64,000 bases of DNA. Origin: Lathyrus oleraceus (taxonomy: Eukaryota; Streptophyta; Magnoliopsida; Fabales; Fabaceae). The position numbers and the translations under genes are program-made. Below, piece by piece: positions 11,401 to 23,282 of this stretch. The notes under the pieces are model-generated. The model was not told the DNA's origin and did not search any database. It saw only the letters and a program-made list of their open reading frames with translations. The stretch lies in contig NC_066579.1 of NCBI RefSeq assembly GCF_024323335.1, positions 356,702,900 to 356,766,899 of the forward strand, in the 5' to 3' direction. Every line of letters starts with the position of its first letter. The first letter of the stretch is position 1.

Positions 11401-13223
11401 TTTAATAAAAGTCCTCCTTTGACCAATTTGTGATCTCATTCATCCCCTTCCCACTTCATCTCATTCCTCTTCTTAATTCAATCATTCCATTTGGCCTAGG
11501 ACATCTCAAAGTCCTAATGCTAGTTGGTTGAAAAATTGACATGAGTATGGATGAGATTAGGCCACACCTTTTGCATATTATTTTTTGTGTGTGGTATGTT
11601 TCATGAGCATGGTTCATTATACTATGTCTCTAACATGCATTAACACCAAAAAATTCTATTGCCCGGCCTCAAATAGTTGTGACTTCTAAGTCCAATTACG
11701 ATTGCTTAACATAGCGCTAAATTTTTGACACAAAAGGCATAAGCATTCTAGTTAGTGAGATTGTAAGTCTCCCCTCTTTCATGGTATTGTGTGGAAACTT
11801 GGCCTTCTTTCCTTCCTTTGGAAGATGTTTTGGTTCAAGGATCCATGCTTGTGATAAGTGGGTTGAGTGTTCTCCAAAGAATGTCTTGAAAAAGCAAAAC
11901 AAAACAAAACTAACCTCTAACCTACTAACTATTGACTTTTAATTTCAAGCTTTTACTTTAATGCAATTTACTTTTAGCACTTTATTTCATTTGCCATTGT
12001 ACATATCATTCTAATTGTTTATGTTAATGCAATTTTCACTTTGTCCATTTGGACTATATTGTGTGATATATTTTGTTTGTATATACTTTGTTTGTTTGTG
12101 TGGTCTTTGACCATTAATGTACATAATAACCACACAAAAATCATAAAAAAAAAAATTGAGTGGACTGTTGGCTTGATCTTGGTCAAATGGACTTAGAATC
12201 TAGGCAACCTGCCTAAGCTAAAGGACTTGGCCAATGCCAATTTATGAAGAACCAAGTGCTTACAATTTGAACTTCATCTGATACATCTTTGAAGACCTCT
12301 CTAGGATTCATCTGCAACATGATCATTGTGAATTTTTTATTTTGAACCTGTGACTTGTGAAATTCATCTATTACATGGGCTATTTCTGAAGAAGATCATG
12401 GAATGGATAAGCTTGGATGAGGCCATCTTTATTTGATGCCTTTGCTCTTCAAGATAATATAATTATGCATTTGTGTGTTGCTTGATTCTAAATGTCCAAG
12501 GGAATTCTTGATTTCTATTGACATTTTTGTGTATTGGATTGCTACCCATTTGGTCAGATTTTTTCAACTCTAAACTTTTAAATTTTGTGCATAGGATAGT
12601 CTCTTCATCTTCTCCCCATTTCTTTAATTTCGAAATCTCTTCCTCCATTTTTAAAAACTTCTTTGTGTGAACTACTTTTGTTCTAAACTTTGACCACTTT
12701 TGCAAAAAGGATAGAAACTTTGGCCTTATGCCATTGCATTTTCAAACTTACTTTCTTAAATCAAACTTGTAAATAACTTAACTATACTTGACTTAAATTT
12801 TCAAAAAGCAAAAAAGAACTAACTCATTCAAATCATTTTAGACCTTTTGTGCCTTTCAAACTTAATTTTGTTAAAAGCAATGCATCCATTTTGAAATTTG
12901 TATCACGAACTACGAGATTTTGATCCCTCGTTTTTATGTTGGTACGTAGGCACAAGACCGAAGGTCTTGTCAAACACAAAAATATAATTAATGAATTCTT
13001 TTCTCATCCCCCCATTCTATTTGTTTGTAAACATCACTTTGTACAAAACTACATATGCACACAAAAAGGGCTCCCTAGGAGTACCTAGGACACTTTGGGT
13101 GCTAACACCTTCCCTCTGTGTAACCAACCCCCTTACCCGTGATCTCTGATTTTTATTAGTTTTTAGTTGAAATCTTCTTACTTATTGGGTTTTGTTCGTA
13201 CTTTTCCATTTTCCCTTGGAAAC

Positions 13224-13229
13224 AATAAA
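13224..13229 (+). promoter_or_regulatory. Likely polyadenylation signal in Ogre U5
   Basis: AATAAA sits about 75 bp before the LTR end. It is retained in every Ogre LTR end here: 357-362, 3031-3036, 47671-47676 and 55305-55310. Its position fits 3'-end formation in the LTR, but the cleavage site is not visible from sequence. Confidence 0.5.
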
Positions 13230-13310
13230 AGCGCGGTGGCGACTCTTGTTAATTGATCTCTAGCTTATCAATAGCTTGATGATCATGAATTTCCCGCTAC
13301 AGAAATTAAG

Positions 13311-13328
13311 TGGCGACTCTGCTGGGGA
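13311..13328 (+). promoter_or_regulatory. Ogre C primer-binding site (tRNA-Arg type)
   Basis: TGGCGACTCTGCTGGGGA lies 9 bases after the 5' LTR end. This is the characteristic Ogre PBS, known to pair with the 3' end of a tRNA-Arg. A 10-base copy of its first part (TGGCGACTCT) also occurs inside U5 at 13237-13246. Confidence 0.9.
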
Positions 13329-14175
13329 AAGGGGTAGTCTCTAGTGGGTTTAGCCTACTTTTTGTGTGAATATATTTTGTATATATGTGATGTTTGTATA
13401 TATGTATGTGTGATTTAATCTGCTTGTTGTGCTTGGTGATCTCTGAGTGGTGAGATAAGTTCTAACCCGAACTTGAGTGCAATTAAGATAGGAGGATGGT
13501 ATAGTCATGTTCAACTTGTGTGGAGTAGCCTTTAACAAGTTGGCTTGAGATCCATCTGCTCAGTGGAGACTCCTTTGGATTTGGGAATGTCACACAAGTA
13601 TTTATGGTTAGGCATTGCTATTTCTAATTGAGTCAGAGAAGTTGAGGACCTTAGAACACCTAACCCATCTTGGCCTATTTAGGACGTAGTGCGGAAACTG
13701 TTCAATTGTAGACTTGATAACAGTTGTTACGCGATACTACACTCAGACGAGTTTCTCTTGAGAATATTATGGGTCGATGAGTCAGTCATCTTAACCTGTA
13801 ATATCCGATAGATGGAATTAAGACTCTGGGAACTTTTTAGAACATGATCTACAGGTTTTATCCTTAGTTCACTCCTTTGGGATGGTTCTTACCCAGACTC
13901 CATGCTCGTGACTTGCAACAAACCCTTGATTCTCGGTTGATCCAATCAAGTCTTGTCAATATCAAAGGAACTTGGGTGTTGATAAGGTGTAAACCATAAT
14001 CCACCAAAATGGATGATTGATCTTGATAATGACTTGATTCATCCTTTAACCTTTGTTTGCCTTGTGTGTGATCCCTTATTTGTGATTGTTGCATTCATGC
14101 ATTCATGCGCATCATAATATTCATCACACGAAAATTTCAAGGAACTAAGGTATCATTTGCAAATATTTTCAGACC
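13329..14175 (+). other. Ogre C untranslated leader
   Basis: About 850 bp between the PBS and ORF1 carry no convincing gene. The last 300 bp match an inverted fragment at 55384 to about 55650, which shows this is a conserved part of Ogre elements. Packaging signals would be expected here, but I cannot point to one. Confidence 0.7.
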
Positions 14176-15677
14176 ATGGATTATGGACGAAGGAACACTA
14201 AGAAGTACAGTTTCAGATGTCCCGACTTGAAAGAGTTAAGGAAGCTAGCATCTTTTGTATTAGATCCCTTGGACTTCAAACAACGTCATGGGAAGCTTCT
14301 ATCCATCTTGTCTGCTGATGTAGTTGAAGGACTATTGAGTGTATTGGTGCAGTTCTATGATCCTCTCTACCATTGTTTCACTTTCCCAGATTTTCAGCTT
14401 GTGCCTACCTTGGAGGAGTATTCTCATCTTTTAGGGATACCTATTTCTAGTAGAGTGCCTTTTAGTGGATTGGAGGAGATTCCCCGGTCTAGTATTATTG
14501 CTGAAGCTCTTCACTTGAAGAAGTCTGAGATAAAGGCTCATTGGGTGAAGAAAGGAGGGTTATTTGGGTTGCCATCTATTTTCCTCATCAAGGAAGCTAC
14601 TACTTTTGCTCAAGCTGGTAGTGTGGATGCTTTTGAAGCTATCTTTGTGTTGCTCATCTATGGATTAGCTTTGTTCCCTAACATTGATGGTTTTGTTGAT
14701 GTTAATGCCATTAGACTTTTCTTGATTGGGAATCTTGTGCCTACTTTGTTGGGTGATATGTATTTCTCTTTGCATCTAAGGAATTCTAAAGGTGGTGGAA
14801 CGATTGTCTGTTGCATTCCTCTTCTGTACAAGTGGTTTATTTCGCACTTGCCTCAGACACCTGCTTTTGTGGAGAACAAACAATGTCTAAGGTGGTCTCA
14901 GAGACTTATGTCTCTCACTAATGATGATATAGTTTGGTATGATCTGTCCTTAAGCAGTTTGGAGATTATTGATAGTTGTGGTGAATTCTCTAATGTGCCT
15001 CTCATTGGTACACGAGGAGGAATTAACTACAATCCTGCTTTGGCTCGTCGTCAACTTGGGTTCCCCTTGAGAGGCAAACCTAATAACATGTTGTTAGATG
15101 GTCTTTTCTATCAAGAGGGTAAAGATCCCCAACATTTGAAGCAGAAGATTGTGCATGCTTGGCATAATGTGCATAGGAAAGGAAGATCTGAGCTTGGTCC
15201 GCGCAATTGTGTAACTTTGGAAGCTTACACTCTTTGGGTGAAGAAGAGAGCTATGGAGTTGAAGATGCCTTATCCTTGCGAAAGACCTATGTCTATGGTT
15301 GTGGTTGAGCCATTAACTCTCCCTAACTAAGATGTAGAGGAGTTGGAAGATGCGCTCATCAAGATGAAGCAAGAGAAGGATATGTGGGAAGAGTGTTTCC
15401 ATGCTTTGAGCAAGAAGCATGAAGATTTGCAGTTGGAGTCTAAGGACAAAGATGCACTGATTGAGCTACTTGAAGACTGAGTGATGAAGAGACAGAGAGA
15501 GCCAGAGGATTCATCTTCTAGCATGCCTCAGCCTTTCGTTGCTGGAAGAAGATTGTTGACCAGCTTGTCCTCGAGAAGACCCAGATGAAGGCTTCTTTTG
15601 AGTCCTTGATAAGTCGCATTCGAAGGAAGTATGTGCCTTCAGCCAGATCTTCTGACATTGTTGTTAGGGATCCTTAG
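14176..15677 (+). pseudogene. Ogre ORF1 (protein of unknown role, DUF7745-like)
   Basis: Ogre elements carry this extra ORF upstream of gag. Its role in the life cycle is unknown. The first 384 codons are open, from ATG at 14176 to a TAA at 15328. They begin MDYGRRNTKKYSF and resemble the large plant family I know as DUF7745, related to plant mobile domain proteins. After the stop the same frame continues with a charged, heptad-like stretch (coiled coil likely) to a TGA at 15478. A frameshift near 15540 then moves to another frame that ends at TAG 15675. The intact protein would be about 500 residues. Two stops and one shift mark it as a pseudogene, although the N-terminal domain could still be translated. 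The domain assignment is from memory. Confidence 0.75.
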
Positions 15678-15987
15678 GATGACTAGTCTCCTTTTCTCTT
15701 GTATCTTTTATTTTGGGTTTTTGAAATTGTACTCAGTGTAATCCTTCCAATTTATATAAATAAAAAGAGATTTTTGGTCATATCAAAATTATTGCAATTG
15801 CCATTTAAATTTATATATTTGCAAATGATATAGTAAGTTCCTTGAAAATAAAAAAAAATAATCAAGCATTGCATTTCACGCATCATTTGCATAAGCAGGT
15901 TTTTGCCAGGTGTCTGATTGGTGTTTCTTCTGTGCTTTAGCCAAACTGACTCACTTGTACAATACCAGATCTAATCACTTGAGAATT
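15678..15987 (+). other. Spacer between ORF1 and gag
   Basis: The 310 bp are AT-rich and separate ORF1 from the gag start I chose. Codons open in the gag frame extend back to 15910, so part of it may be translated. I see no other feature. Confidence 0.5.
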
Positions 15988-18250
15988 ATGGAGCATCTAG
16001 AGAAAGAGAATAGAGAGCTGAAAGATGAGATCATCCGGCTGACTGCCACGATGGAGTTAGTTCTTGCTGCTCAAAGCCAAGCTTCTCCAACGCCTGCAAC
16101 TCCTCCCGCGAGGACAGTTATTTCTGAAGTGGTTACCTCTACCGTGCCTGCTGCCACCACCCACTTCGCGCCAAATCTGCCTTCCGGATTCTCGTGGGGA
16201 ATACCACCTAACTTTGTGCCAGAGGGCTTTGCGCCTACCTTTGCTTCCATGTCGGCATCTAGCTCGGTCATGTCCGTGCCACCTCCCGTTGTGCACACTT
16301 TGCCTCGCGTAGAGGATACCATCTATCATTCCGAGCCGTCTAAGGGTCCGGATGTCTATGAAAAGATGGACGAAATAAAGGATCAATTTCTTGAGTTGCG
16401 CAAGGAATTGAAGATGCTGAGAGGTAAAGATCTGTTTGGGAAGAGTGCCGCTGAATTGTGCTTGGTACCCAATGTTAAAATCCCAGTGAAATTCAAAGTG
16501 CCTGACTTTGAAAAATACAGGGGAAACTCGTGTCCGCTCAGTCATCTTGTGATGTATGTCCGTAAGATGTCAACTCAAACAAATATTGACCAATTTCTTA
16601 TTCACTACTTCCAGGATAGCCTGACTGGTGCTTCACTCTGTTGGTATATGGGGTTGGACAGTGCAAGCATCCGCACTTTCAATGACCTGGGAGAGGCTTT
16701 TGTGAAGCAGTACAAGTATAATATGGATATGGCGCCAGATAGAGACCAGTTGAGGTCTATGTCTCAAAAAGATAAGGAGACATTCAAAGAATATGTGCAG
16801 AGATGGAGGGAGTTGGCTACCCAGATCACTCCTCCTTTGGAGGAGAAAGAGATGACAAAAATCTTCTTGAAAACCCTGAGTTCATTTTATTATGAACGCA
16901 TGATCTCCAGTGCCCCTAGTGATTTTACCGAAATGGTAAACATGGGGATGAGACTTGAGGAAGGGGTCCGTGAAGGACGTTTGTCAAGAGATGAGGCGTC
17001 GACTAGCAAGAAGTATGGCAGTAGTTTCAGCAAGAGGAAGGACAGTGAAACTAATGCAATTTCCAGTGGGAGGCAGAGGAGGCCTCAAGCAAGAAGAAAT
17101 CCACCACCCCGTCAACATCATCATCAAGTGTCTTCCGTTATTCTGGTATTTTCTAATCAACAAACAACACCAATTCAACAACAACCACAACACCAACGTC
17201 AACAACAACAACCGCAATAAAGAACGAACACCTACAACAACAACATCAATAACCAACAACAGCAGAATTTTGAAAGGAAGAAGATCTCTTTTGACCCGAT
17301 TCCTATGTCGTATGCAAGTTGTATCCATCCTTGGTCCTCAAAAACTTAATTAAATCGAGGAACCCACCGCAAATCCCAAAACCACTTCCCTGGTGGTATA
17401 AACCTGAGCTCCGTTATGCTTTTCATCAAGGTTCACCTGGGCATGACATTGAAAATTGCTATCCATTGAAGTATGAGGTTCAAAAGCTCATGAAGAGTGG
17501 TATGGTGTCCTTTGAGGACCGCGCGCCGAATGTGAAAGCTAACCCTTTGCCCTCTCATGGGAACTCTTCAGTGAACATGGTGGCCGGTTGTCCTGGTGAG
17601 TACAAAGTTTTTGATGTGCGTTTTATCCGTGGAGCCTTGGTGAAGATACACAAGGACATATGTATGGTGAGTGACTGTGAACATGACCATGATGGTTGTG
17701 TTGTTTGTAGTGTGAACCCAAGAGGGTGTGTTGTGGTGAAAAGGGACATCTAGCGTCTGATGGATGAAGGCATGATCCAGATTTGTCAATCCCTTCATGA
17801 AGATGACGATGTTAATGTCATAGTGCCTGTTTTCAAGCAACCAGAGCGATTGGTGATTTAGTATGATAGCAACAATAACAAGAGTGGTAGTCAAAGATCA
17901 GTATCGTCGTTGGTAATACGGTTAGTGGGCCCAGTCCCGTATGCATCTGATAAGGTTGTACCATACCAGTATAATGCTACAATGTTGAAGAATGGTAAAG
18001 AGGTCTCGTTACCTACGACTTGTTCAGTGGTGAGCATTGTTGATGTCACGAAGGTGACCCACAGTGGTCGAGTGTTTGGGCCAGTGGTCCCAGAGGAAAC
18101 AGTTGTTGGTAAGAAGGTGGAGATACCTAATGTAGATCCAGTTGGTTGTTCAAAAGATAAGTCTGGTGAATCCAGCAACTTGAAAGCCAACGATGATGAT
18201 GAGGTACTCCGACTGATCAAAAGGAGTGAATTCAATGTGGTTGAGTAGTT
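15988..18250 (+). pseudogene. gag: Ogre C gag (broken)
   Basis: Gag forms the capsid of the retrotransposon particle. The likely start is the ATG at 15988 (MEHLEKENRELKDEI), which opens a coiled coil; the frame is open from 15910, so an earlier start is possible. A Pro/Ala/Ser-rich linker follows, then the retrotransposon gag core (about 16440-16930, with an FQDSLTGASLCWY stretch), a basic and Gln-rich stretch, and a zinc-knuckle-like segment (FHQGSPGHDIENC, about 17425) whose expected first Cys seems to be replaced. Damage in order: a TAA at 17218 where a Gln codon is likely, a frameshift near 17317, a TAG at 17751, a TAG near 17859 and a TAG at 18246. Gag of this family is read through into protease. 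The product cannot be made full length. Confidence 0.8.
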
Positions 18251-18409
18251 GCTCCAGACCCCCTCGAAGATTTATGTGTTGTCTCTGCTTTTGAATTCTG
18301 AAGCGCACAGAGAAGAACTGTAGAGAGTTCTTGAACAAGTATATGTAGAGCAGGATGTTACTGTGGATCAATTTGATCATATTGTGGCTAAATCACTTGG
18401 TGCAATAAT

Positions 18410-19254
18410 TTGAGCTTCTGCGACGAAGAACTCCCTGAGGAGGGAAGAAATCTTAATCTGGCTTTGCATATTTCAATGAACTGTAAGGAAGATGCTTTGT
18501 CAAATGTGCTAGTTGACACCGGTTCGTCACTCAATGTGCTTTCGAAGTCAACTTTGTCAAAGTTATCTTACCAAGGAGCTCCCATGAGGTATAGTGGGGT
18601 GATTGTCAAAGCCTTCGATGGCTCGCGCAAAACAGTTATTGGTGAAATGGACCTTCCAGTCAAGATAGGTCCGAGTGATTTTCAGATTACTTTCCAAGTG
18701 ATGGATATTCACCCGGCTTACAGTTATTTATTGGGAAGGCCATGGATTCACGAGGCAGGGGCCGTTACCTCCACTCTACACCAGAAGCTCAAATTTGTCA
18801 AGAATGGCAAGCTAGTGATTGTGGGAGGAGAGAAGGCGATGTTGGTTAGCCATCTGTCATCTTTCTCATATGTAGAAGCTGAGGATGAGGTTGGAACTCC
18901 GTTCCAAGCCTTATCTATTACTGCTAAGAAGAGAGTTGGGGCACCTATGTCCTCTCTGAGAGATGCTCAGAAGATTGTCCAAGAAGGTCCTGTTGATCAG
19001 TGGGGGCGCATGGTAGAGGTCTCCGACAATAAATGCAGAACTGGTTTGGGGTTCCAGAAGGGCTCGTCAATTGCAAGATCAGAAGATATGCAACTCAACT
19101 TTTGTAGCGGAGGGTTCATTCATGGCAATGAACAACACTTAGTTGTTGTGCTAGAGGATAGTGGAGAGGAAGACTGCACCAACTTTGTGACGCATGGAAA
19201 GACATGCAACAATTGGACTGCCGTTGATATTCCTATTATTTTGCATTGATCTAA
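18410..19254 (+). pseudogene. pro: Ogre C protease (first exon of pol)
   Basis: This encodes the aspartic protease that cleaves the polyprotein. The catalytic motif is LVDTGSSLNVL with the Asp codon at 18515-18517, followed by the typical flap and LLGRPWIH segment near 18730. The frame differs from that of gag, so a shift lies between 18250 and 18410. The frame runs to a TGA at 19247, which looks like a decayed CGA codon. Two codons later a candidate splice donor (AA|GTAATT) occurs at 19255. The catalytic core is intact, but the upstream frame and the stop make it non-functional in context. Confidence 0.8.
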
Positions 19255-19507
19255 GTAATTGCTTTTATATTTTAAAAATCCTTCTCCTATGCCTAAGGGA
19301 GGAGTGAACATTGTCTGGGCATTTTAAATTGATCATCAATAAAATTAATTCTATTCATCCACATCTTTGATGTTTATTTTTACTTTTTGCTTTATTCTGA
19401 AAATGGTAACCACCAAAAAAACATAAATAAATAATATAATTGTCCATCTGCATTATATTTGGTCACAAATTCACTTCTCTAAAATCAAAATACCAATCAT
19501 TATGCAG
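19255..19507 (+). other. Putative Ogre intron between protease and RT
   Basis: Ogre elements are known to carry an intron between the protease and RT domains. Here GT at 19255 (AA|GTAATT) and AG at 19507 (TTATGCAG|G) bound 253 bp of AT-rich sequence with stops in all frames. Removing it joins two bases of one codon to one base of the next and puts the protease frame exactly in register with the RT frame. This is inferred from sequence; there is no transcript evidence. Confidence 0.7.
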
Positions 19508-21839
19508 GTTGGTTCCTAACCCCATTGAATACAATGATCCTTCTCCTTCTCCAAATTTTGAATTCCTTATGTTTGAGGCCGAGGAGGAAAGTGATGTAGA
19601 CGTGAGTGAGGAATTGTCTCGTCTTCTTGAGCAAGATGAAAAGATTATTCAGCCATTTGAAGAGCAGATTGAGCTAGTCAACTTAGGTTCCGAAGATGAT
19701 GTGAAGGAAGTCAAGATTGGGTCTCGACTGTGTCCAGATGCTAAGAAGGGGTTGATTGATCTTCTTCGAGAATATTCAGATGTGTTTGCTTGGTCCTATC
19801 AAGACATGCTTGGGTTAGATTCTGAGATTGTGGAGCATAGATTGTCGTTGAAGCCAAAATGCCTGCCAGTCAAGCAGAAGTTGAGAAGAATGCAGCCTGA
19901 TATGGCTGTGAAGATCAAAGAGGAAGTGCAGAACCAGATTGATGTCGATTTCCTTGTGACAACTGAATATCCGCAACGGGTGGCCCATATTGTGCATGTG
20001 CCGAAGAAAGATGGAAAATTTCGCATGCGTGTTGATTATAGAGACTTGAATAAAGTCAGTCCGAAAGATGATTTCCCTCTGCCACACATTGATATGTTGG
20101 TAGACAATACTACTAAATTCAAAGTCTTTTAGTTTATGGATGGATTTTCCGGATGTAATCAAATCAAGATGGCACCCGAAGATATGGAGAAGACCATATT
20201 CATTACACCCTATGGAACATTCTGTTATAAAGTGATGCCTTTCGGTCTAAAGAATGCTGGTGCAATTTACCAGAGAGCAATGACTACTCTTTTTCATTAT
20301 ATGATGAATAAAGAGATTGAAGTATATGTCGATGACATGATTGATAAATCAATTTATGAAGAGGAACATGTTGAGCATTTGTTGAAGTTATTCCAGCATT
20401 TGAGGAAATATAAACTCCGCTTGAATCCCAATAAGTGTACTTTTGGTGTTCGTTCTGGTAAGTTGTTCGGCTTTATTGTCAGTGAGAAGGGTATTGAAGT
20501 TGATCCTGCCAAGGTCAAAGCAATACAAGAGATGCCTACGCCCAAAACTGAGAAGCAAGTTAGAGGTTTTCTCGGCCGCTTGAATTATATTTCCAGATTC
20601 ATTTCCCACATGACTGCCACATGTGCGCCTATATTCAAGCTTCTCCGGAAAGATCAGTCTTGTGATTGGATCGAAGACTGCCAGAAAGCATTTGATAGTA
20701 TCAAGGAATATTTGCTTGAACCTTCAATTTTGTCTCCACCTGTTGAAGGAAGACCGTTGATCATGTATTTGACTGTGCTAGAAGATAGTATGGGTTGTGT
20801 TCTTGGTCAGTAAGATGAGACTAGGAAGAAAGATTTTGCAATTTACTACCTCAGTAAGAAGTTCACCGACTGTGAGACTCGGTATTCAATGCTTGAGAAG
20901 ACTTGTTATGCATTGGCTTGGGCTGCTAAGCGTCTACGTCAGTATATGTTGAATCATACCACTTGGTTGATATCCAAAATGGATCCAATCAAGTATATAT
21001 TTGAGAAGCCTGCTTTAACTGGGAGGATTTCCCGTTGGCAAATGTTGTTATCAGAGTATGATATCGAATACCGATCTCAGAAAGCAATCAAAGGTAGTAT
21101 TTTGGCTGACCATTTGGCTCACCAACCAATTGAAGATTATCAGTCAGTGCAGTATGACTTTCCTGATGAAGAGATTTTGTACTTGAAAATGAAAGATTGT
21201 GATGAACCATTGCTTGAAGAAGGGCCAGAACCTGGTTCCCGTTGGGGCATGGTATTTGATGGAGTTGTTAATCAGTATGGAAATGGCATTGGGCCAGTGA
21301 TCATTACTCCTCAAGGCATGCATTTACCATTTACAGCTAGACTGACTTTAAAGTGTACAAACAACATGGCAGAATATGAAGCTTGCATTATGGGGCTTGA
21401 AGAGGCCATGAATCTCAGAATCAAGTATTTGGATGTCTTTGGTGATTCAGCTTTGGTTGTGAATCAAATCAAAGGAGAATGGGAGACGAATCAGCCCGGT
21501 TTAATACCATATAGAGATTATACGAGGAAGATTTCAACTTTCTTTACAAAAGTTGAGTTTCATCATATCCCTCAAGATGAAAACCGGATGGCAAATGCTC
21601 TTGCAACACTAGCATCAATGATTGTAATAAAGTATTGGAATGAAGTTCCCAATTTATCTATGATGTGTCTTAATAGGCTAACTCATGTGTTTTCTATTGA
21701 AGAGATCAAAGACGAGAAGTCGTGGTATTACGACATCAAGAGTTTCCTCCAAAGTCAGACTTACTCGCTTGGGGCATCTTTGAAAGATAAGAATACTTTG
21801 AGAAGATTAGCCGGTAACTTCTACTTGAATGGTGATATA
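19508..21839 (+). pseudogene. pol: Ogre C reverse transcriptase, RNase H and second RNase H
   Basis: The region encodes RT (about 19740-20560, with VDYRDLNK near 20032 and the catalytic YVDDM near 20325), then the retroviral RNase H (about 20740-21120) and a second, archaeal-type RNase H (about 21250-21620). The second RNase H is typical of the Tat lineage. Two in-frame stops break it: TAG at 20130 inside RT and TAA at 20811 inside RNase H. In the second RNase H the initial Asp, Glu and middle Asp are visible, but the last expected Asp (in ADALATLAS of relatives, from memory) is Asn at 21594-21596. The copia insertion at 21840 separates this from integrase. Removing it restores the frame exactly. 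Confidence 0.85.
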
Positions 21840-22070
21840 TGAAGGAGAAGAGCGATCCAAAACGCATCGGAATTTAAAATTTCTCCCTTAATGATCCTTA
21901 CGAATGGGCATGATCAGTGATAGAATCGTTACCTCTTGTGGCGATTGTAACCTTTGATGCAGATCTATGGAGCGATCACGAACGTTGAACGATGACAACG
22001 CCTCTACTCAGTCCACACTAACGGATTCCTTCAATCTCAGTGCTAGCTGCTACGAATGAAGACTTTGAGT

Positions 22071-22115
<45 letters not shown>

Positions 22116-23211
22116 GAAATTACAACTACACAAATGCTTCTACACAAGGGTTCTATTTATAGAACCACTTGTGTGGGCTGCAAGCTAAAAAGCTCACTCA
22201 AGTGTATGTGGCCCATATCTTATAATATCCCAATATCACTTAAGCGTGTGGTACCTTACCATATTTTGTATTCTACTTAAGTACACTGTACCTTACGATG
22301 TTCTACAATTCACTTAAGTGCACCGTACATTACGGTATTCCTTAGTTACTTTATCTCTCATCAATCCGTCCTTTTGTGTGTGACCCTATAGGTTTTCGCG
22401 ACATTGGCAATTATATTAAATCACGTATTTAGCATAATAAATAGTGAGCGGTATCTAGCAACACATCACTACTACCCAAGACACGAAAATGTCATGTGAT
22501 CTGACAAATCCTTCTGTGATAATACTTATGTGTACAATTACCCTTTTGCCCTTATGTCTATATTGAACATAAGGCATAGACCGTGTCATCCTTGTCCAGT
22601 TCAATATTGGGCCCATAGACATTTATCCTGTTGCGCAGGATGGGCAAATTCCATCTAGGTCACTCATGTCCCTTAGCATGCTTCGTGGAGTACCTATCAA
22701 CTGTCTTTATGGTCATCCAGTTACGGACAATATTTGATCAGCAATAAGGTACTCGAATCTACATCTAGGGTCCATAGTGGTTTCAGGTCGAAGGGTGGTA
22801 TACACCATTATCAGCATGAGAATAACTTATGACACTTTGCATAACATTCTATATAGTATTCTCATAGCAGGTCAATCCGGTATAAATATTACTCTTAATA
22901 TTCATACCTATGTTTAAGACTTGATAACTCCTTATCCATGATCCATGAGATGTGATCATTAGTCTACATACATAATAGTCTTAATGCTTTAATGTTATCC
23001 CACTTCACAATAAAGCTCGACTACGGATACTTTAAGAATAGTGTCCTTATGTTTAATGTGATCTCATGATTAAGTCACACTTGATACATTAAACGGGCTA
23101 TCTATTCTAGGGACTTTATTAAACAAACATAATAAAGAAAAAGCCTTTTATTATTAATAAATAATTCGATACAAGTACCATAAGTATTGGCCTTTAGGGC
23201 TTACACCAACA
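21840..23211 (-). repeat. Copia D 3' LTR
   Basis: This 1372-bp LTR starts on the minus strand with TGTTGGTGTAAGC and ends CTTCTCCTTCA. It differs from the 5' LTR at many scattered positions, about 11 in the outermost 195 bp by hand count, so the insertion is not recent. It contains a TATAAATA box (22154-22161 in reverse) and a (GA)n run at about 22072-22111. Confidence 0.92.
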
Positions 23212-23282
23212 ATCTCCCACTAGCACTAGAGCCAATCAGGCATACCCCTAATTCCCATAGATCTAGTATGGCCATCATGCTT

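Larger units (their letters stand above)
8589..13301 (+). repeat. Ogre C 5' LTR
   Basis: The LTR starts at AGTAAGACC (canonical TGTAAGACC with a changed first base) and ends at CGCTACA just before the PBS. A TATA box at 10106-10113 suggests transcription starts near 10135. AATAAA at 13224-13229 suggests a very short U5 and an R region of about 3 kb. A 70-bp inverted repeat lies at 11331-11400 and a short dyad at 10439-10452. No reading frame inside it looks like a gene. Confidence 0.92.

Noticed and set aside
11717..11902. Antisense frame in the Ogre LTR, also at 46164-46355 and (forward) 4400-4642
   Set aside because: The peptide is shared because the LTR DNA is shared. In the diverged Ogre A copy (53677-53949) the matching part is in another frame, so protein conservation is not supported.
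8589..13301. Idea that this LTR is shared by two tandem Ogres
   Set aside because: The UTR piece to its left continues at 47749 after Ogre C, which fits nesting better than a shared LTR, although the target duplication is weak.
16057..16545. Long minus-strand frame over Ogre gag (162 codons) and similar shadows
   Set aside because: It is antisense to a recognised gag domain with strong protein similarity on the plus strand.
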